In this document: positions 10,617 through 22,447 of the stretch, in pieces
Numbering within the stretch: position 1 is the stretch's first letter
How the letters are laid out: each line of letters starts with the position of its first letter
NCBI GenBank assembly: GCA_003439945.1
Contig: QVRM01002216.1
Location: forward strand, 186,001-250,000
Source of the DNA: Dermanyssus gallinae
Taxonomy: Eukaryota > Arthropoda > Arachnida > Mesostigmata > Dermanyssidae
Reading direction: 5' to 3'
Length of the DNA stretch: 64,000 bases
Made by a program: the position numbers and the translations under genes
Notes under the pieces: model-generated
The model's input: the letters and a program-made list of their open reading frames with translations, nothing else
What the model was told of the DNA's origin: nothing
Databases searched by the model: none

Positions 10617-13199
10617 TGTGAAATGACGTGCCCCACGTTCGACGACTTACGACATGTTTCCTTTCCGCCCCCTCTGCTACTTATTCCCCTTGAAACGTGC
10701 GAGTGAGTCCGACACTATTAGATCTCATTCCGCCAGGTCGTTTCCGCCTACGGCTCAAGCCTAGTTGGGAATCCAGCCGACCAAAGGACTCTGTCAATAG
10801 CATCACTGATGCCAACATGTATTGCCGCACAGCCCGCACCGTGATGAATGCATGTATACAGCCAATTAATGATGTGCCATAGCGTCCACCGATTCCCCGC
10901 ACCGCACACTAATGGGGTTCTACGAACGTTGCGCCATCCTGGTACTATATTCGAGCAATGTAGCCCAGTGGGACGATGGAAAGAGTGTGCATCTCCCGCC
11001 CCACTAGACTGACACTGCTCTCAAAAGCGCTCAGCAGTGTCTTGACGAGCTTGCAGTGTCATTATGAGCCAAGCGGATTAAGCAGTCAAGCCGCTTCTCG
11101 AACAGGGAAGTTACCCAGTCAAGAATACGTGTTCTACGGTGTTGTACCTTTCGCGGATGAGACATTCTGTTTTTTCCTCGTAATGTAGCTTTTCCATTCT
11201 TCAAGATGGGCTCGATCGACGTTAGCGTGGAGCGACTTATGGTGACAAAGTCGCTATAATACCGGTAGGGTGAGTTTTAGAGTCATGCTGAAGCTCCAGG
11301 TCAACCAACTCTTCCTCCCTTGTTATGGCTACGTCTTTGAGTTCAAGCAGTTTATCGGCCCAGTCGCCCAGGTCGACTCCTCTCAATATGTGAATTAACT
11401 TGGAGGCTGAAAAGGAATAACGGGGCAGCAGAAACCCGATGTGCCAACAAACCAGTTTTAGTTGCTCGCATGCATCGTTCGCTGTTTCTTACATAATGCT
11501 TTCACCCAACGCCATCAGCACGGAGGCTTCAAATGTCTTCTGACCTACCACTCCCACCGTGCGGTTCCTCCGCATTACCGTGTTGAAGGCGTGTGCATGT
11601 ATATATATATATATATTTGTAGACTTGATGTTGGACTATATATATATACTTTGTTTAGCGATGCCTGTATGTTTACATTATTGTGATACATTCAGTATGA
11701 GAATAGAATGACAGTTCTAACAGTCAAACGGTTTCGTGCTAACCGCCAGAACAAATTGAGAAATAGTAGGTAGTCTGCTAACTGATACCGATGTGGTCTG
11801 CGGCGCGGCGTCTGCAGACAAGCCGTATAGGAGCGAAGCCGAAAATCGCTGAAAAGGCGCGACGAAACAGCGGCTAAGTTCGCCAAGTATCAAATAATAA
11901 AAACGATATCAACAACAATAACAATCACCCCCCTCCCATCTCAACCCGTTACCCCTCTGATCGGCCATAGCCATGGAAATCGATGGGAGTGCTGCGATGC
12001 GTCGTCAAACACAAAAAACACCAACTTCAACAAGTTCAGATGTTGCTGATCTGGAAATCATGCATTTCTCATCTTTTCATTTTCCCGTTATTCCTTCTCA
12101 TCTTCCCCCTCTCAATCAATTCGGCTTTACTTTTCTCTATATATCTACTTCTACATATCTCAGTACCCCGTTAGCTTTATTCCTCTGTAAAATGAATATT
12201 CCCCCTTCTCTTTCTCTCTCTCTTCACTCACTGTATATCTCTCCCTGCAGTGTAGCTGTTAGTTTGCCGCTTTTCTTATCCCTCTATCTAACTTTCAGTC
12301 TACCTACAATTTGCCCACTGTCAGCCAAATCTGTGCGTCTGTCCTCCAACCTACAATGTGTATGTCTTTCTGTATGACGACGAGAATATGAGAGAACGTT
12401 GACTTCCGCTCATTTCATCAGAGCAAGAATATCATATCGCCACCAACACATTAGCATCATCCACTCCCACCCCATAACTTTCCACGAAGGCCTTCAACGT
12501 CACCACCACTAGCATTTTCAGCGCAAGAGCCCTCCCCACTCCACTTATCGGCACCCTAATTGCCAACTCTCGCCACGTCACAAACGTCTAATTATCATGA
12601 TGATTATGGCCATGACGACAACGTGACAAGAACTATGACGAGCGAGTTCTCTCTGCCCACTACGACTGCGACTGCAACATAGCGTTGACTCTAGATAGAA
12701 GTGACGGAATGGTTGACTAACTGGGGTGGCCCGAACAGGCCAGCAACTCAACCAGTTAACACCAGCGGCAGCACCTCAGTCGGACCGCTTGCTGGGCTCG
12801 ATCGCTCGCCCGCTAATCGACGACCCGCCGTCCAACCGTTCACTGTCCGCTACGCTGCCACCGTTGACGGACGACACGCTTGTTGTTTGCTGGTCGTTCT
12901 GAACCCTGTGTTTATTCACTAGTCTGTTTGTTTGTTTATTTATTTACGGCAAATTGACTCACGCGTCCTGGCTGGCGTTGCTCCCGTGCCCATGTGCCCT
13001 GGGCTCCCGTGGCTTTGTCCCTATCGTGCTTGCTCCCTATGGCGTGTGTGAGTGTGTACGTGCATTTGTGGATGCGTCTGAAGGCGTTCGTCTGTGTGCA
13101 GACGCCCGTCTGCCGGTCATCATCAAACTGCTGTAAATAGCGTAGCGAATGATGAAAATATGAGATGTTGAGTTTTTATACGAAAGCCGCACGAATAAT
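10617..13199. other. No supported gene; pyrimidine-rich and AT patches
   Basis: The first 600 bases have moderate GC and short ORFs and may be more of the decayed retroelement. (TA)n occurs at 11599-11616. A pyrimidine-rich CT/TC strand runs at about 12060-12370. A GC-rich patch lies at 12700-13100. No exon with convincing splice borders or domain is seen. Confidence 0.45.
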
Positions 13200-13207
13200 A
13201 CGACAAC

Positions 13208-13272
13208 GACAGCAATAACAACAACAACAACAACAACAACAATAACAACAACAATAACAACAATAACAACAT
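13208..13272. repeat. (CAA)n tract
   Basis: CAA/TAA units in tandem; the source of the poly-Val ORF on the minus strand. Confidence 0.9.
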
Positions 13273-15221
13273 TTACTGCTACTTCTACAAGGGAAACGAC
13301 GACCACAACAGCTATACTGCAACAGAAATTGTTAAGTGGTACTTGTCTGATGGTGCCCACTGCGGGCAAACTGTTCGCGGAACAGCTAACGACACCAACG
13401 CCAACAACAAAACATACATACGTATTATATATAAATACACACATATAGAAGACAGCGCCAGCGAGATAGCTTAACGTGCGCTTAAACGTCATATATATAC
13501 ATATGTATATATAGACCGGCTATGGCCAGGTCCGGAGTAGGACCCTCCAAGGTGTGAGCATTTTCCTCTTGACAGACATTTCTGTTTATAAGCGCATCTG
13601 TTTATGGAGAGCACCGCCGGTCTCTATGCCGCCCATATACCTATACGCCGCCGGGCGAAGGCTTGCACCGGACAGGAGAGCGCTATCGCCTGGCCTCCAC
13701 CCTCCGCGGATGTCGCGGTGCCCCGCACAATGGAGGGAATTCTTCGATTACGGCTGCCGGGTGACTAATTCTGGCCTGTTGCAACGCCCTGGTCTCGTTT
13801 TGATGATTTGATTGCGGTTCCTCTCCGTCAAATTTAGCGTCGAAAAATTCTCACACGTAGCATAGTGTGGCTACACGTTTAAAATTTTTTTAAAAATCGA
13901 TCTAATGTATAAACTTGTTTTTATACATATATTATTGGAAGATAATTAATTCATAGATACGTTATGTACGTATATGCATTACATTTCAGGAAAACCTGAA
14001 GTCATGTCTACAATTGCGATAGACGCAGCACTGCATCCGCATCAAGTAACGACAGTGAATATCTGTGTCAATCTGCCGATATGTTGCTGTTGGCTTCTCC
14101 TGTGTTATTATCCACACTTCGCAAGTTTATTCTACATACATCAGATTCGATGATACGGCCAATAGTACAGCCAAAAATATGATAATAGTGACGACAGTCC
14201 ATAGTTACTAGTGGTTAACCTTTAGTTACAGAACTAGAAATCATACACCGCGTGAAGGTCAACCAACAGTGCATGAATCTGGATTGCAACCCGTACACGT
14301 GTAGTTTGCTTCTGGCGTCAGCAAAGTTCAGAGACACTGTTCCAGTTGTCTGTAGTCTCAAAAGAAATTACCACAGACTAAAATAATAGTCTGTGGTGCT
14401 CTACGTCACATACGGATTAGGGTCAATATGATAGGTTCGTCCTGTGTTGGCGGCAGTGAACTTCACCCCCCGTCGTAAGCCTTCGTAACAACGCCTTCGT
14501 AAGCCTTTTTACCGTAGACAAATAAAACATTAACTAATAGGTAACTTTACGTTGCTTTACGTTACCTGGCTCCTTAGAGGCCATCTGAGGCAGCCAGGTA
14601 CTGCTGTTTCTCGCCTTGCGGCGTGCTAACTAACCTTGACATAGAATACTAAAATAAACCCGTGCGGTTTGAGGTTATTAGGTTTACGGCATTAGCCCGA
14701 TGATATAGAAGTAGCCTATCTCAAGTAGTACAAAATCACATCGCGCATGGAAAGTGATCAATCAATCACTCGAAATCCTACCACCACACAAAGCATACAG
14801 TGTGACCTGTGGACCGTTTCGTTTATATCCTGCTCTTGTCTAGAAGGGCAGCACACCGGTTATCATCCGAAGTCGTTGCAAAACCAACTGCGCAAGCCGG
14901 CAGAGAGGCGTGAAATGCATCTACCGCCTCAAGCATTGCAGGCTTCAAACCGCGGCGGCTAAAATAGGACGCAACCGCCTCGTACGCTGCCTCTTCTACC
15001 GGCGCCTGCTTCGATCGCTTCCGTCGATGTCGCCAAACAGGAGCGACTCGCTCCCCAGCGGGACGGCGGCGGCGACTTCGCGAAGATGTCTCGACGGGCT
15101 TTCGCGGGGTCGACAGTGGTAACAGCTCGTAGATCTGCAATATCTATCTGTCTTGCCTAAAGATTAAGCATTGTGCAAAAACCGCGTTGCTATTGCCAGG
15201 AATGCCATTCATGTCAGCAAT
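13273..15221. other. No recognised gene
   Basis: Unique DNA with an AT-rich middle (about 13860-14000) and a GC-rich end (14870-15120). Only short ORFs without domains occur. Confidence 0.5.
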
Positions 15222-15312
15222 TGCCATCAAACAACAACAACGACGATGGCGAAGACGACGACGACGACAACAATAACAGCAACAGCAACAACAACAGCCA
15301 CAGCAAAAACAA

Positions 15313-15552
15313 CCACAACAAGAGCGACCTTTGCAGGAACCAAACAACCACAACAACAAGAGCGACCTTAGCAAGAACCAAACAACCACAACAACAAAAG
15401 CGACCTTAGCAGGAACCAAACAACCACAACAACAACAAGTGCGACCTTAGCAAGAACCAAACAACCACAACAACAACAGCGACCTTAGCAGGAACTAAAC
15501 AACCACAACAACAACAGCGACCTTAGCAGGAACTAAACAACCACAACAACCA
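15313..15552. repeat. CAA-rich minisatellite, about 40-bp unit
   Basis: Six copies of a unit of roughly 38-41 bases containing GCGACCTTAGCAGGAAC followed by CAACCACAACAACAAC. Copies differ by single substitutions (AGG versus AAG, ACC versus ACT) and by CAA count. It is preceded by an irregular CAA/GAC tract from about 15230. Confidence 0.92.
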
Positions 15553-15560
15553 CGACAACA

Positions 15561-15987
15561 ACAACAAACATCAACACAGTAAGGTGAGTCTGCTTACTGT
15601 ACCACTGTTACTTCTGCTACCAGCTTCGTCTGATGATAAGCGTTCCGTTTGAGGAGAGGCGGCACGGTGCTGATGGTGATTTTTGGTGACTTTGCGTTCG
15701 CCTTTTCGTCGGTTTCTCTTGGCTTGGATCTATATGTACTGTATCGTATACTTGCTGCCGCGTGTGCGCCTCCATTTTGATTTAGCAACTATTTATCTAT
15801 CTAATCTACTACTATTCGTTGTGTTTACGATTACTTTTATTTGTAACTATCTAACTTCGATATCAATTTATCCTTATCTGCTCTATCTATGTCTTTTTCC
15901 TCGTCCCTCTAGTTCTTCCCGCTCTATTCACGCGTATCGCGGCTCCAGCAGCGTAATTGGTTTGTTGGCCGTCGTTCACATCGTGGT

Positions 15988-16019
<32 letters not shown>

Positions 16020-16286
16020 ATGTTGATGTTGTTATTGTTATTGTTGTTTCTGTTGCGTTGTTAATTTTGTTGTTATTGTTGATGTTGTTGTTGTCGTCGT
16101 AATGGCGGTGATGCCGCTTGCCTTTACTGTCACAATAACAATAAATACGATTTTCGTCCTGTATTCCTTCTACGACTACTGCGACTCTGCTCTCGAATTC
16201 CAGTCCATTTTTCGTTGTTTTTAGTTAACTCTTTTTACTGCTGAAAGTCCTGTTTCTTCTAGCCTTCCAAAGCGAGCAAATCCCAG
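15561..16286. other. Pyrimidine-rich DNA and (GTT)n tract; no supported gene
   Basis: T/C-rich sequence at about 15780-15930 is followed by GTT/GAT units at 15984-16100. The 139-codon plus ORF here is driven by these tracts. Confidence 0.5.
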
Positions 16287-17301
16287 TTGTCGAATGACGA
16301 CCTCATGAGGGATGCGCGCATCTATTTATGTATATGCATGAATGCATCGTGTATCGCGTCGTCGAATCGCGCTTCTGCTACAGATCCTTGTTGTTGCAAC
16401 GGCAATGCATTTTTTTTTATTTGGCTACAAAGGCTTACCACCACCGATCAACCGAACGCATTAAATCGCCTCATCGCGCTTTTTCCCCCTCCCGACCGCT
16501 GGCCTCCCGCCCGTCCGGCTAATGTCAGCGGAGCAGGATTAAAGGTGACCGCGCAAATACTACAGCCACCAATACCATTATCCACACCAGTACACAGCAT
16601 TACTACGACCGTCGGCATCTCATATCCCATCATCATAGCAAATCGACGACACAGTCACAATAACAATAAAAGCAATAATAATAACAACAATCACAACAAC
16701 GACAACAAACGACGACGACGACAACAGCATAAATAAACAGTCGACAAAGCCAACAATGATGACAAAGACGACAACAACAACCGACACAAGAACATCGGCA
16801 ACATCGACGACGACGACGACGACAACAACAACAACAACAACAAAAGCATCGACAACAACAACAACAACAAGAGCATCGACAACATCGACGACGGCAACAA
16901 CAACAACGACAACACCGACGACGACGACGACGACGACAACAACAACAACAACAACAACAGAGACGCTGGTAACCGGTCACCCAGCACCACAACGAAACAG
17001 CGGTAACAAAATCTGCAGCAAGAGAAGCAACAACAATAACAACGACAGCAATAAATCCTTCCCGTCGTTGTCGTTGTCGGCAATAACATCATCATCATCA
17101 TCCTCATCATCGGACGACCATTACACCGTCACAGTAGATGAGAATCATTCGGCAATCGGCGCAGGCGGCGCTTTATCGCTGTATCGCTATATTCCTGAAC
17201 CAACCGCCCCGGCTGCCCTGGACGTCTTCGCCGACCGGGTCATACCCGTCATACCTGATATGCCACCGCCGCCATACACACACATGCATATACATACGTA
17301 G
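16287..17301 (+). other. Two low-complexity ORFs, coding status uncertain
   Basis: Two plus-strand ORFs in different frames: 16287-16736 (Pro-rich part, then poly-Asn and RRRR) and 16756-17301 (long Thr run, Asn run, Ser run, then DDHYTVTVDENHSAIGAGG and ending PDMPPPPYTH). The Thr, Asn and Ser runs come from ACA/AAC/TCA repeats. The last 70 codons of the second ORF have balanced, hydrophilic composition and GC-rich codons, which is more than chance repeats explain. No splice donor of good quality follows. It may be part of a disordered regulatory protein, a UTR, or nothing. Confidence 0.25.
16664..16962. repeat. (CAA/GAC)n trinucleotide tracts
   Basis: Mixed CAA, GAC and ATC-containing units. 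The tract is open in most frames on both strands. Confidence 0.92.
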
Positions 17302-17314
17302 GCATCATACAAAC

Positions 17315-17317
<3 letters not shown>

Positions 17318-17349
<32 letters not shown>
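17318..17349. repeat. (TA)n microsatellite
   Basis: A pure TA array following the low-complexity ORFs. Confidence 0.95.
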
Positions 17350-17354
<5 letters not shown>

Positions 17355-18071
17355 GAACGCAATGTAAACAGCAAAACAACACAAATTCTCGGGCACTCAT
17401 CGCTGTGAGCTCCTCTCGCCCTGCTGCTGCTCTCTGCTGCTGTAGTGAGAAGGAGTAGCGATGTGCATTGCCACATCGGACAAGAAGGATCATCATAAAG
17501 GAAGTAGTGCGACATGATGCGCTCTCGCTATACGCTATATATCGAGCTGGCTGCACTGCATTGCGAGCACTACGCATGCAGCAACCGGTTGGTGGCCGGA
17601 CCACCGATCATCCGTCTCGAATGCCTGCCTCCTCCTTCATTTGTTCACAATGACCTTTCTCTCTCAGCAGCAGCAGCAGACATATATCCGTTAGCCACGA
17701 CCGTCGCTAGTAACGGGTACTAATACTTAATCTTGCTGACGATGGACATCGACGCGTTATGGTGGCGTCATAGCGCCACACTAAAGCTTAGCATCACTAG
17801 CATGCATCGATCATCCGTCACGCAACCAGAGAAAAAGATTCATACGTGTGTGTCTGTGTGTGTGTTGATATGCTTGTTTGTATGCACCTATATATGTATC
17901 TAGATGACACCATTCGTGGGAGGTCATTTCGTGTCGAGACGATACATGTTTTGCTTGACATCTTGAGGCTGCAACCGAAAGCTGACTAAAACGTACATAA
18001 AACTAATCCATAATAGACGAATGTTTTGGAGCGGCGATCTATTCATTATAACCACGCACAAACAAACACTG

Positions 18072-18073
<2 letters not shown>
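17350..18073. other. No recognised gene
   Basis: Unique DNA with short ORFs on both strands, a (GT)n patch near 17845-17865, and nothing family-like. Confidence 0.5.

Positions 18074-18111
<38 letters not shown>
18074..18111. repeat. (TA)n on the 3' side of retroelement tail
   Basis: A TA array to the left of the minus-oriented tail fragment at 18135-18206. Confidence 0.95.
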
Positions 18112-18118
<7 letters not shown>

Positions 18119-18134
18119 TTAAGCATACAAGTGG

Positions 18135-18203
18135 ACCAACAATTGTCTCCCAAAAACGTGTGCACTAGGAATATTTCTCAATCTCGTATAGAGTGGACAA
18201 AGT

Positions 18204-18206
<3 letters not shown>
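18135..18206 (-). mobile_element. Retroelement 3' tail fragment inside (TA)n
   Basis: Read on the minus strand, this has the last codons TLYEIE followed by GTGCACACGTTTTTGGGAGACAATTGT, interrupted only by point changes relative to the 24.2-kb copy. The coding side is cut exactly at a (TA)n array (18207 onward), and the 3' side lies 24 bases from another (TA)n. A severely 5'-truncated copy of the TA-associated subfamily. Confidence 0.75.

Positions 18207-18260
<54 letters not shown>
18207..18260. repeat. (TA)n on the truncated side of retroelement tail
   Basis: A pure TA array abutting the truncation point of the fragment at 18135-18206. Confidence 0.95.
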
Positions 18261-18261
<1 letters not shown>

Positions 18262-18842
18262 ACAGTGTTTGTGTATGTATACATATATACATATATATAA
18301 TATCACTGTGATAAATAAGATAGCCATAATCTACCCAATTACGTCGGCTCTACGGAGGCGTGCAACATGCAAAACCATAGGATACCTAATTAGACGAAAG
18401 GCGCACATTAAGCGTGCCCTCCGGAGCATGCGCGCCCCTCCATTCGGTCTGCTACGTTCAAGGCTCGCAGCTTAAGTTAAGCAGATGATAGTCAAGGCTG
18501 ATCTGGTGACGCAAGTATACTTCTGAGTTCCTAGGGAACACGTATCATATGCTGCAATGTGGTCGCTCTATCGTGCGCCGTAGCGCCACCGGGTCCTAGT
18601 GCAGCTCTACAGCCTACCTGGGTCGGCGAGCACGCTGAAACCGAGAACATAACTCATGAATTACACCGAAGCCAACGGAACAAGGACAATGTGTGAGGCA
18701 CTAAATGTCCGTTGTTGCAGTGCGTGGACGAGAGCTCGGCCGACTTGATTGTCGGTTCTATGGGGTAACGAAGGTGCGGCAGACCGTAATCGTGCAAGTC
18801 TGCTTTTCTGTAGGAAAAGTTATTAAATAAAGTCCACTACGG
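18261..18842. other. No recognised gene
   Basis: Moderate-GC unique DNA. The plus ORF that crosses the TA arrays is repeat-driven. Confidence 0.5.

Positions 18843-18881
<39 letters not shown>
18843..18881. repeat. (AAT)n left of retroelement copy
   Basis: A pure AAT array that ends at the first base of the retroelement fragment. Confidence 0.95.
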
Positions 18882-18884
<3 letters not shown>

Positions 18885-19213
18885 GCTCTGTTGAGCCGGG
18901 GTGGGTAGCAAAGCACGCGGACGCCAGAAAACGGTTTAAATATGCTGGACTGGAAACAAGATATATTTTTGTGCCTATTGCCATGGAGACACTAGGACCA
19001 ATCAGCAAGGGAACCGAAGCATTTCTCAAAGATTTGAGTAAGCGAATTTAGGAGATCACGAACGACCGAAGAGAGGGTCAATTCTTGAGGCAAGCGTTGT
19101 CCTTGGCCGTTTGCAGAGGAAACGCGGCATCTATTTTAGGCGCCATGGAGTGAACTAATTATTTAAAAAACTTTGCAATAATACGTTCAGACCTCTCAAC
19201 TGTAACATCGTTT

Positions 19214-19215
<2 letters not shown>
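18882..19215 (+). mobile_element. Retroelement fragment inserted in (AAT)n
   Basis: The fragment is flanked on both sides by the same AAT repeat. It holds a C-terminal coding remnant (18893-19153) and a short 3' UTR with ACGTTCAGACCTCTCAACTG. That block is the reverse complement of CAATTGTGAGGTGTGAACGT found in the copies at 22.5 and 23.65 kb, allowing for substitutions. Confidence 0.8.
18893..19153 (+). pseudogene. Retroelement C-terminal domain remnant (AAT-associated form)
   Basis: The frame gives KRFKYAGL, then VPIAMETLGPISKGTEAFL, one in-frame TAG at 19049-19051, then DRREGQFLRQALSLAVCRGN and the end ILGAME. It aligns block by block with the 7.4-kb copy (KYSS, FETMG, FLRQRLSLD, RGNAAS). 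The upstream RPDG and WDAT motifs are absent because of 5' truncation. The C-terminus stops 9-16 residues earlier than in the TA-associated copies. Confidence 0.75.

Positions 19216-19272
<57 letters not shown>
19216..19272. repeat. (AAT)n right of retroelement copy
   Basis: A pure AAT array directly after the element's 3' UTR. A further short AAT patch follows an A-run at 19321-19346. Confidence 0.95.
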
Positions 19273-19273
<1 letters not shown>

Positions 19274-19942
19274 TCAGCCGGTGTGAAACTCGTAGACTGA
19301 AGCGCTTGACCTGTCGACCCAAAAAAAAAAAAATAATAATAATAATTATCATTATAATATTTTGGGACCAGGCCCTACTCTTGTTATTGTAGCTCCTAAC
19401 ATGTAGTTGCAACGTCTATTACTGGTATTGTTGTTGTACTGAACGTGTTAATGTTGTTGAGTCGGTTACTATTTGTGGCAATCCCGGTGTTGCTTGTTGT
19501 CGCTGCTGCTGCTGTCGTTAGCATTACGCATATGATGCGCTTTATTGACCCGCCCGCAATATATTGTAGATAGGCGAGAATAAAAGAGATATACTCTTAC
19601 ATACATTTAAACCACGGGAGGTCAGTGGGCAGCTACCTTTCAGCCTCAACAGAGGGCGTGAACCCGGGTCCATCCTTTCCGATAGTCCCCGCAGACAGCC
19701 GCTTCGTGTTCCGAGCCTGCGTCAGTTATTGATAGAGAAGAGGCGTTATCGACGACGACAACGACACCTCCGCCCTTGCACTCTTTCCCAAACTGCGCTT
19801 CGGCAGTCGCCACTGTTTTGAGACAGCCTCAAACCTTATCACCAACCCTTTAAAATCTATACAGATAGAAGGGGGCCGCTATTCTCCCACTTTGCAGTCT
19901 TGATGCATTGCTAGCATTGTAGCCGTTGTTGTGGCTACTGTC
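19273..19942. other. No recognised gene
   Basis: Unique DNA with a short GCTGCTGCT patch near 19500. No family-like ORF. Confidence 0.5.
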
Positions 19943-19977
19943 TGTTGTTGTTGTTGTCGTCGTCGTCGTCGTCGTCG

Positions 19978-20062
<85 letters not shown>

Positions 20063-20100
20063 AATTGTTTGCAGTTATCTCTGTTGTTGTTGTTGTTGTC
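19943..20100. repeat. (GTT)n / (GTC)n tract
   Basis: GTCGTCGTC followed by a long pure GTT array. Poly-Val and poly-Cys ORFs here are repeat artefacts. Confidence 0.95.
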
Positions 20101-20798
20101 GTCATCGTCCCCGTCGTTGCCGCCGCCGCCGGTGCACCGTTACTGATATTGTTAACAACTGTTCAGACAGACTGTTGTCCACCACTACGTGGTTATTAGA
20201 ATTATTATTACAACTACGGTTCTTACCGTTGTTGCTGTAGCTGTTGTTGTTGTCGACGTTATTGCTTATTACTGGTGTTGTTGTTGTTGTTGTTGTTGTC
20301 GTCGTGTCGGCCATTGCCATCAGTGTCAATCAACCAACCAACCGAGCAACCAACCAACAAACGACCGAACGTAATTAGCCTCGTGTATGCGACAATTCGA
20401 CGACGATGACGACAACGACGACACCACTGACCGATCCCAACCAGTCAGCCAGCCAGCCAGCCAGCAGTAATGGCGACTAATAGCCCAAGCACGACCGACA
20501 CACGCGGTTGCCCGCAAGTCGCCCAGATGAACCAACGAAGCAACGGCGGCGGCGGCGGCGGCCGCCCAAAGCAAGTCAGTAAATAGTCACCACACAAATG
20601 ACCACATCGTCACACAGACAGCCGAGCCGTGCACAGACCCACAGACCCACAGACAGACGACAGACGACAGAGAGAGGGAGGGAGGGAGGGGGAGAACAGG
20701 GGGAGAGCGGGGGGGACGGGACAGACCGAACAGATTCATCATATAGGTAGATAGATAGGTAGGTGGTAATCGTCGTTGTTGTTATTATTATTATTACA
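20101..20798. other. Low-complexity DNA; no supported gene
   Basis: GTT/GTC patches, CCAACCAACC at 20331-20360, CCAGCCAGC at 20446-20465, a GGC run at 20546-20563 and GA/GGGA-rich DNA at 20660-20720. A 38-codon ORF from ATG at 20470 ends just after a weak GTCAGT donor-like site. I do not claim it as an exon. Confidence 0.45.
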
Positions 20799-21075
20799 GC
20801 TCGACTGACCGACTGACCAGGCTGCTGCTTGGTGCCTGTGCTACCGCTGTCGCGGCCGCTGCCGCCACCAACCTGTGCCGTCGCTATTACGGAAACTATT
20901 ACGACGACGACGCCGACGACGACAGTACTACAGCCCCTAACGGCAGCAGTAGTAAACAGGCTGGAATTGTACCAATGCCTGCCATAAGAGCCCTAACAAC
21001 GGCAGCGGACAAAGAAACATGGGCGCACAGTACTAGAGCGCCCACCACTACTACTACTACTACGGCAACTTGTGC
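20799..21075 (+). other. Possible coding exon after TTATTATTACAG acceptor
   Basis: A GTTGTT-ATTATT pyrimidine-rich tract ends in TTACAG at 20793-20798. From 20800 one frame is open for more than 90 codons and reads TRLLLGACATAVAAAATN, then CRRYYGNYYDDDADDD, then PNGSSSKQAGIVP and KETWAHSTRAP before running into the GTT/GTC minisatellite. The composition suggests an acidic, disordered region. No clear donor was found before the repeat, and GAC repeats are common here, so coding status is only a possibility. Confidence 0.25.
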
Positions 21076-21081
21076 AGCTAC

Positions 21082-21348
21082 TGGTGTCGATGTTGTCGTT
21101 GTTGTCGTCGTCATCGTCGGTGTTGTTGTCGGTGTTGATGTTGTTGTCGATGTTGTTGTTGTCGGTGTTGTCGTTGTCGGTGTTGTTGTCGTTGTCGGTG
21201 TTGTTGTTGTTGTCGGTGTTGTCGGTGTTGTCGGTGTTGTTGTTGTTGTCGGTGTTGATGTTGTTGTCGGTTTTGATGTTGTTGTTGTCGGTGTTGTTGT
21301 TATTGTTGTCGGTGTTGTTGTTGTCGGTGTTGTTGTTATCGGTGTGGT
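21082..21348. repeat. (GTT/GTC GGT)n minisatellite
   Basis: Irregular 12-18 base units of the GGTGTTGTTGTC type. It gives long Val/Gly, Thr/Pro and Asp/Asn ORFs in several frames. Confidence 0.93.
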
Positions 21349-21394
21349 TCGGTACGTGCGCCTGCGACCAAAGGAGACACAATGGTGCAGCACG

Positions 21395-21550
21395 GGTTCC
21401 CTCTCTAAAAATACTTTCTGGGCGGACTCTTAGTCCAGATTTAACGTCCATGGGACTGCTTTTCGCATTGCTTCATAAACGGACCCCCATAAATACAAAT
21501 GTGCAACGCTGGGGCTCGAACCCGCGCGCCTCTGTGTCTCTCTGGGGATT
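21395..21550 (-). mobile_element. SINE-C copy 1 (tRNA-derived, head truncated)
   Basis: Minus orientation. The complement of GGGGCTCGAACCC at 21511-21523 is a Pol III box B. The body shares ACCCCCATAAATACAAATGTGC and GATTTAACGTCCA-type blocks with the copies at 37.7, 37.9 and 47.8 kb. The box A head beyond the CTC side is missing or diverged. Confidence 0.75.
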
Positions 21551-22447
21551 CCATCTCTGCCATTGAACATCTGTATGTATGGGGTCTGTCTTCGGAAGCA
21601 TTACGGAAGCCATTCCGTGAACTTTAAATGTTCGCTGAGAGTCAGCCCGAAAAAAGTTTCGGTCGGTCCAACACGACCCGATTTTCTACAGTTCGCAAAG
21701 TCTTTCTTCGTCTAGATTTTGGCAGAGAAGATGATATCTAAAGAAATCATATAAGTAAATACATATACATATACGAGTAAGTAATTACATACAGAAAGAC
21801 AGGTAGTCAGGGACAGTCGATACACACACACATATGGCTAGGTAGACAATAGATAGATAGAGATGATATGTGACTCAATCTATCTATCTAACTGTGCATA
21901 CACCAACATGACATGGCGTAACTATTTTTTCCGCCAACAGCGGTAGGAACAACTTATTTAGTTAGTTAAGAGTCAAAGCAGGCCGTAGTAGTAGTAGTAG
22001 TAGTAGAAGTAGTAGTAGTAGTAGCAGCAATAGTAGTAGTTATAGTTAAAAAGAAAAGTTTGTAGTTTAAAAATAGTAGAAATAGTACTGGTAGAAATCA
22101 CCGAACACAGAAGAATAGACAAAAGGCCGGGGCGGGAGGGAGGTAGGGAGTGCGGCCCAGGTCACGTCATCATCACAATCATTCTTATTATTTTCATCAT
22201 TAGCAGCATCAGCAACAGCAGCAGCAGCACCATTACTATCGTGGTCACCATCGTCGTGGTCCAATTTTACACCTCTTTCTGTCTATCTACCATTCTCAAT
22301 GCCACTCTTTCGATTGCAATTCTTTCCCCAGCTCGCCTCCTTCGGGGGTTCGTTTGTCGTCTGCTCGTTTCCGTTGGTTGGCCTTGATTAAAAAGTGAAC
22401 TACAAGACGGTGAGGAGCCCCGTTACCGCGCCAATCGCTTCCAGCGT
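21551..22447. other. No recognised gene; (GTA)n and (GATA)n patches
   Basis: ATAGATAGATAG-type repeats lie near 21850-21890, GTAGTAGTA at 21987-22045, and CAT/CAG patches at 22165-22230. Nothing coding-like. Confidence 0.55.

Noticed and set aside
19926..20240. Poly-Val 104-codon ORF and its poly-Cys companion
   Set aside because: Pure (GTT)n artefact; the same DNA is open in other frames too.
20470..20586. 38-codon ORF with Gly run followed by GTCAGT, as an exon upstream of 20799
   Set aside because: The donor is weak and the phase does not match the candidate exon at 20799 without a stop.
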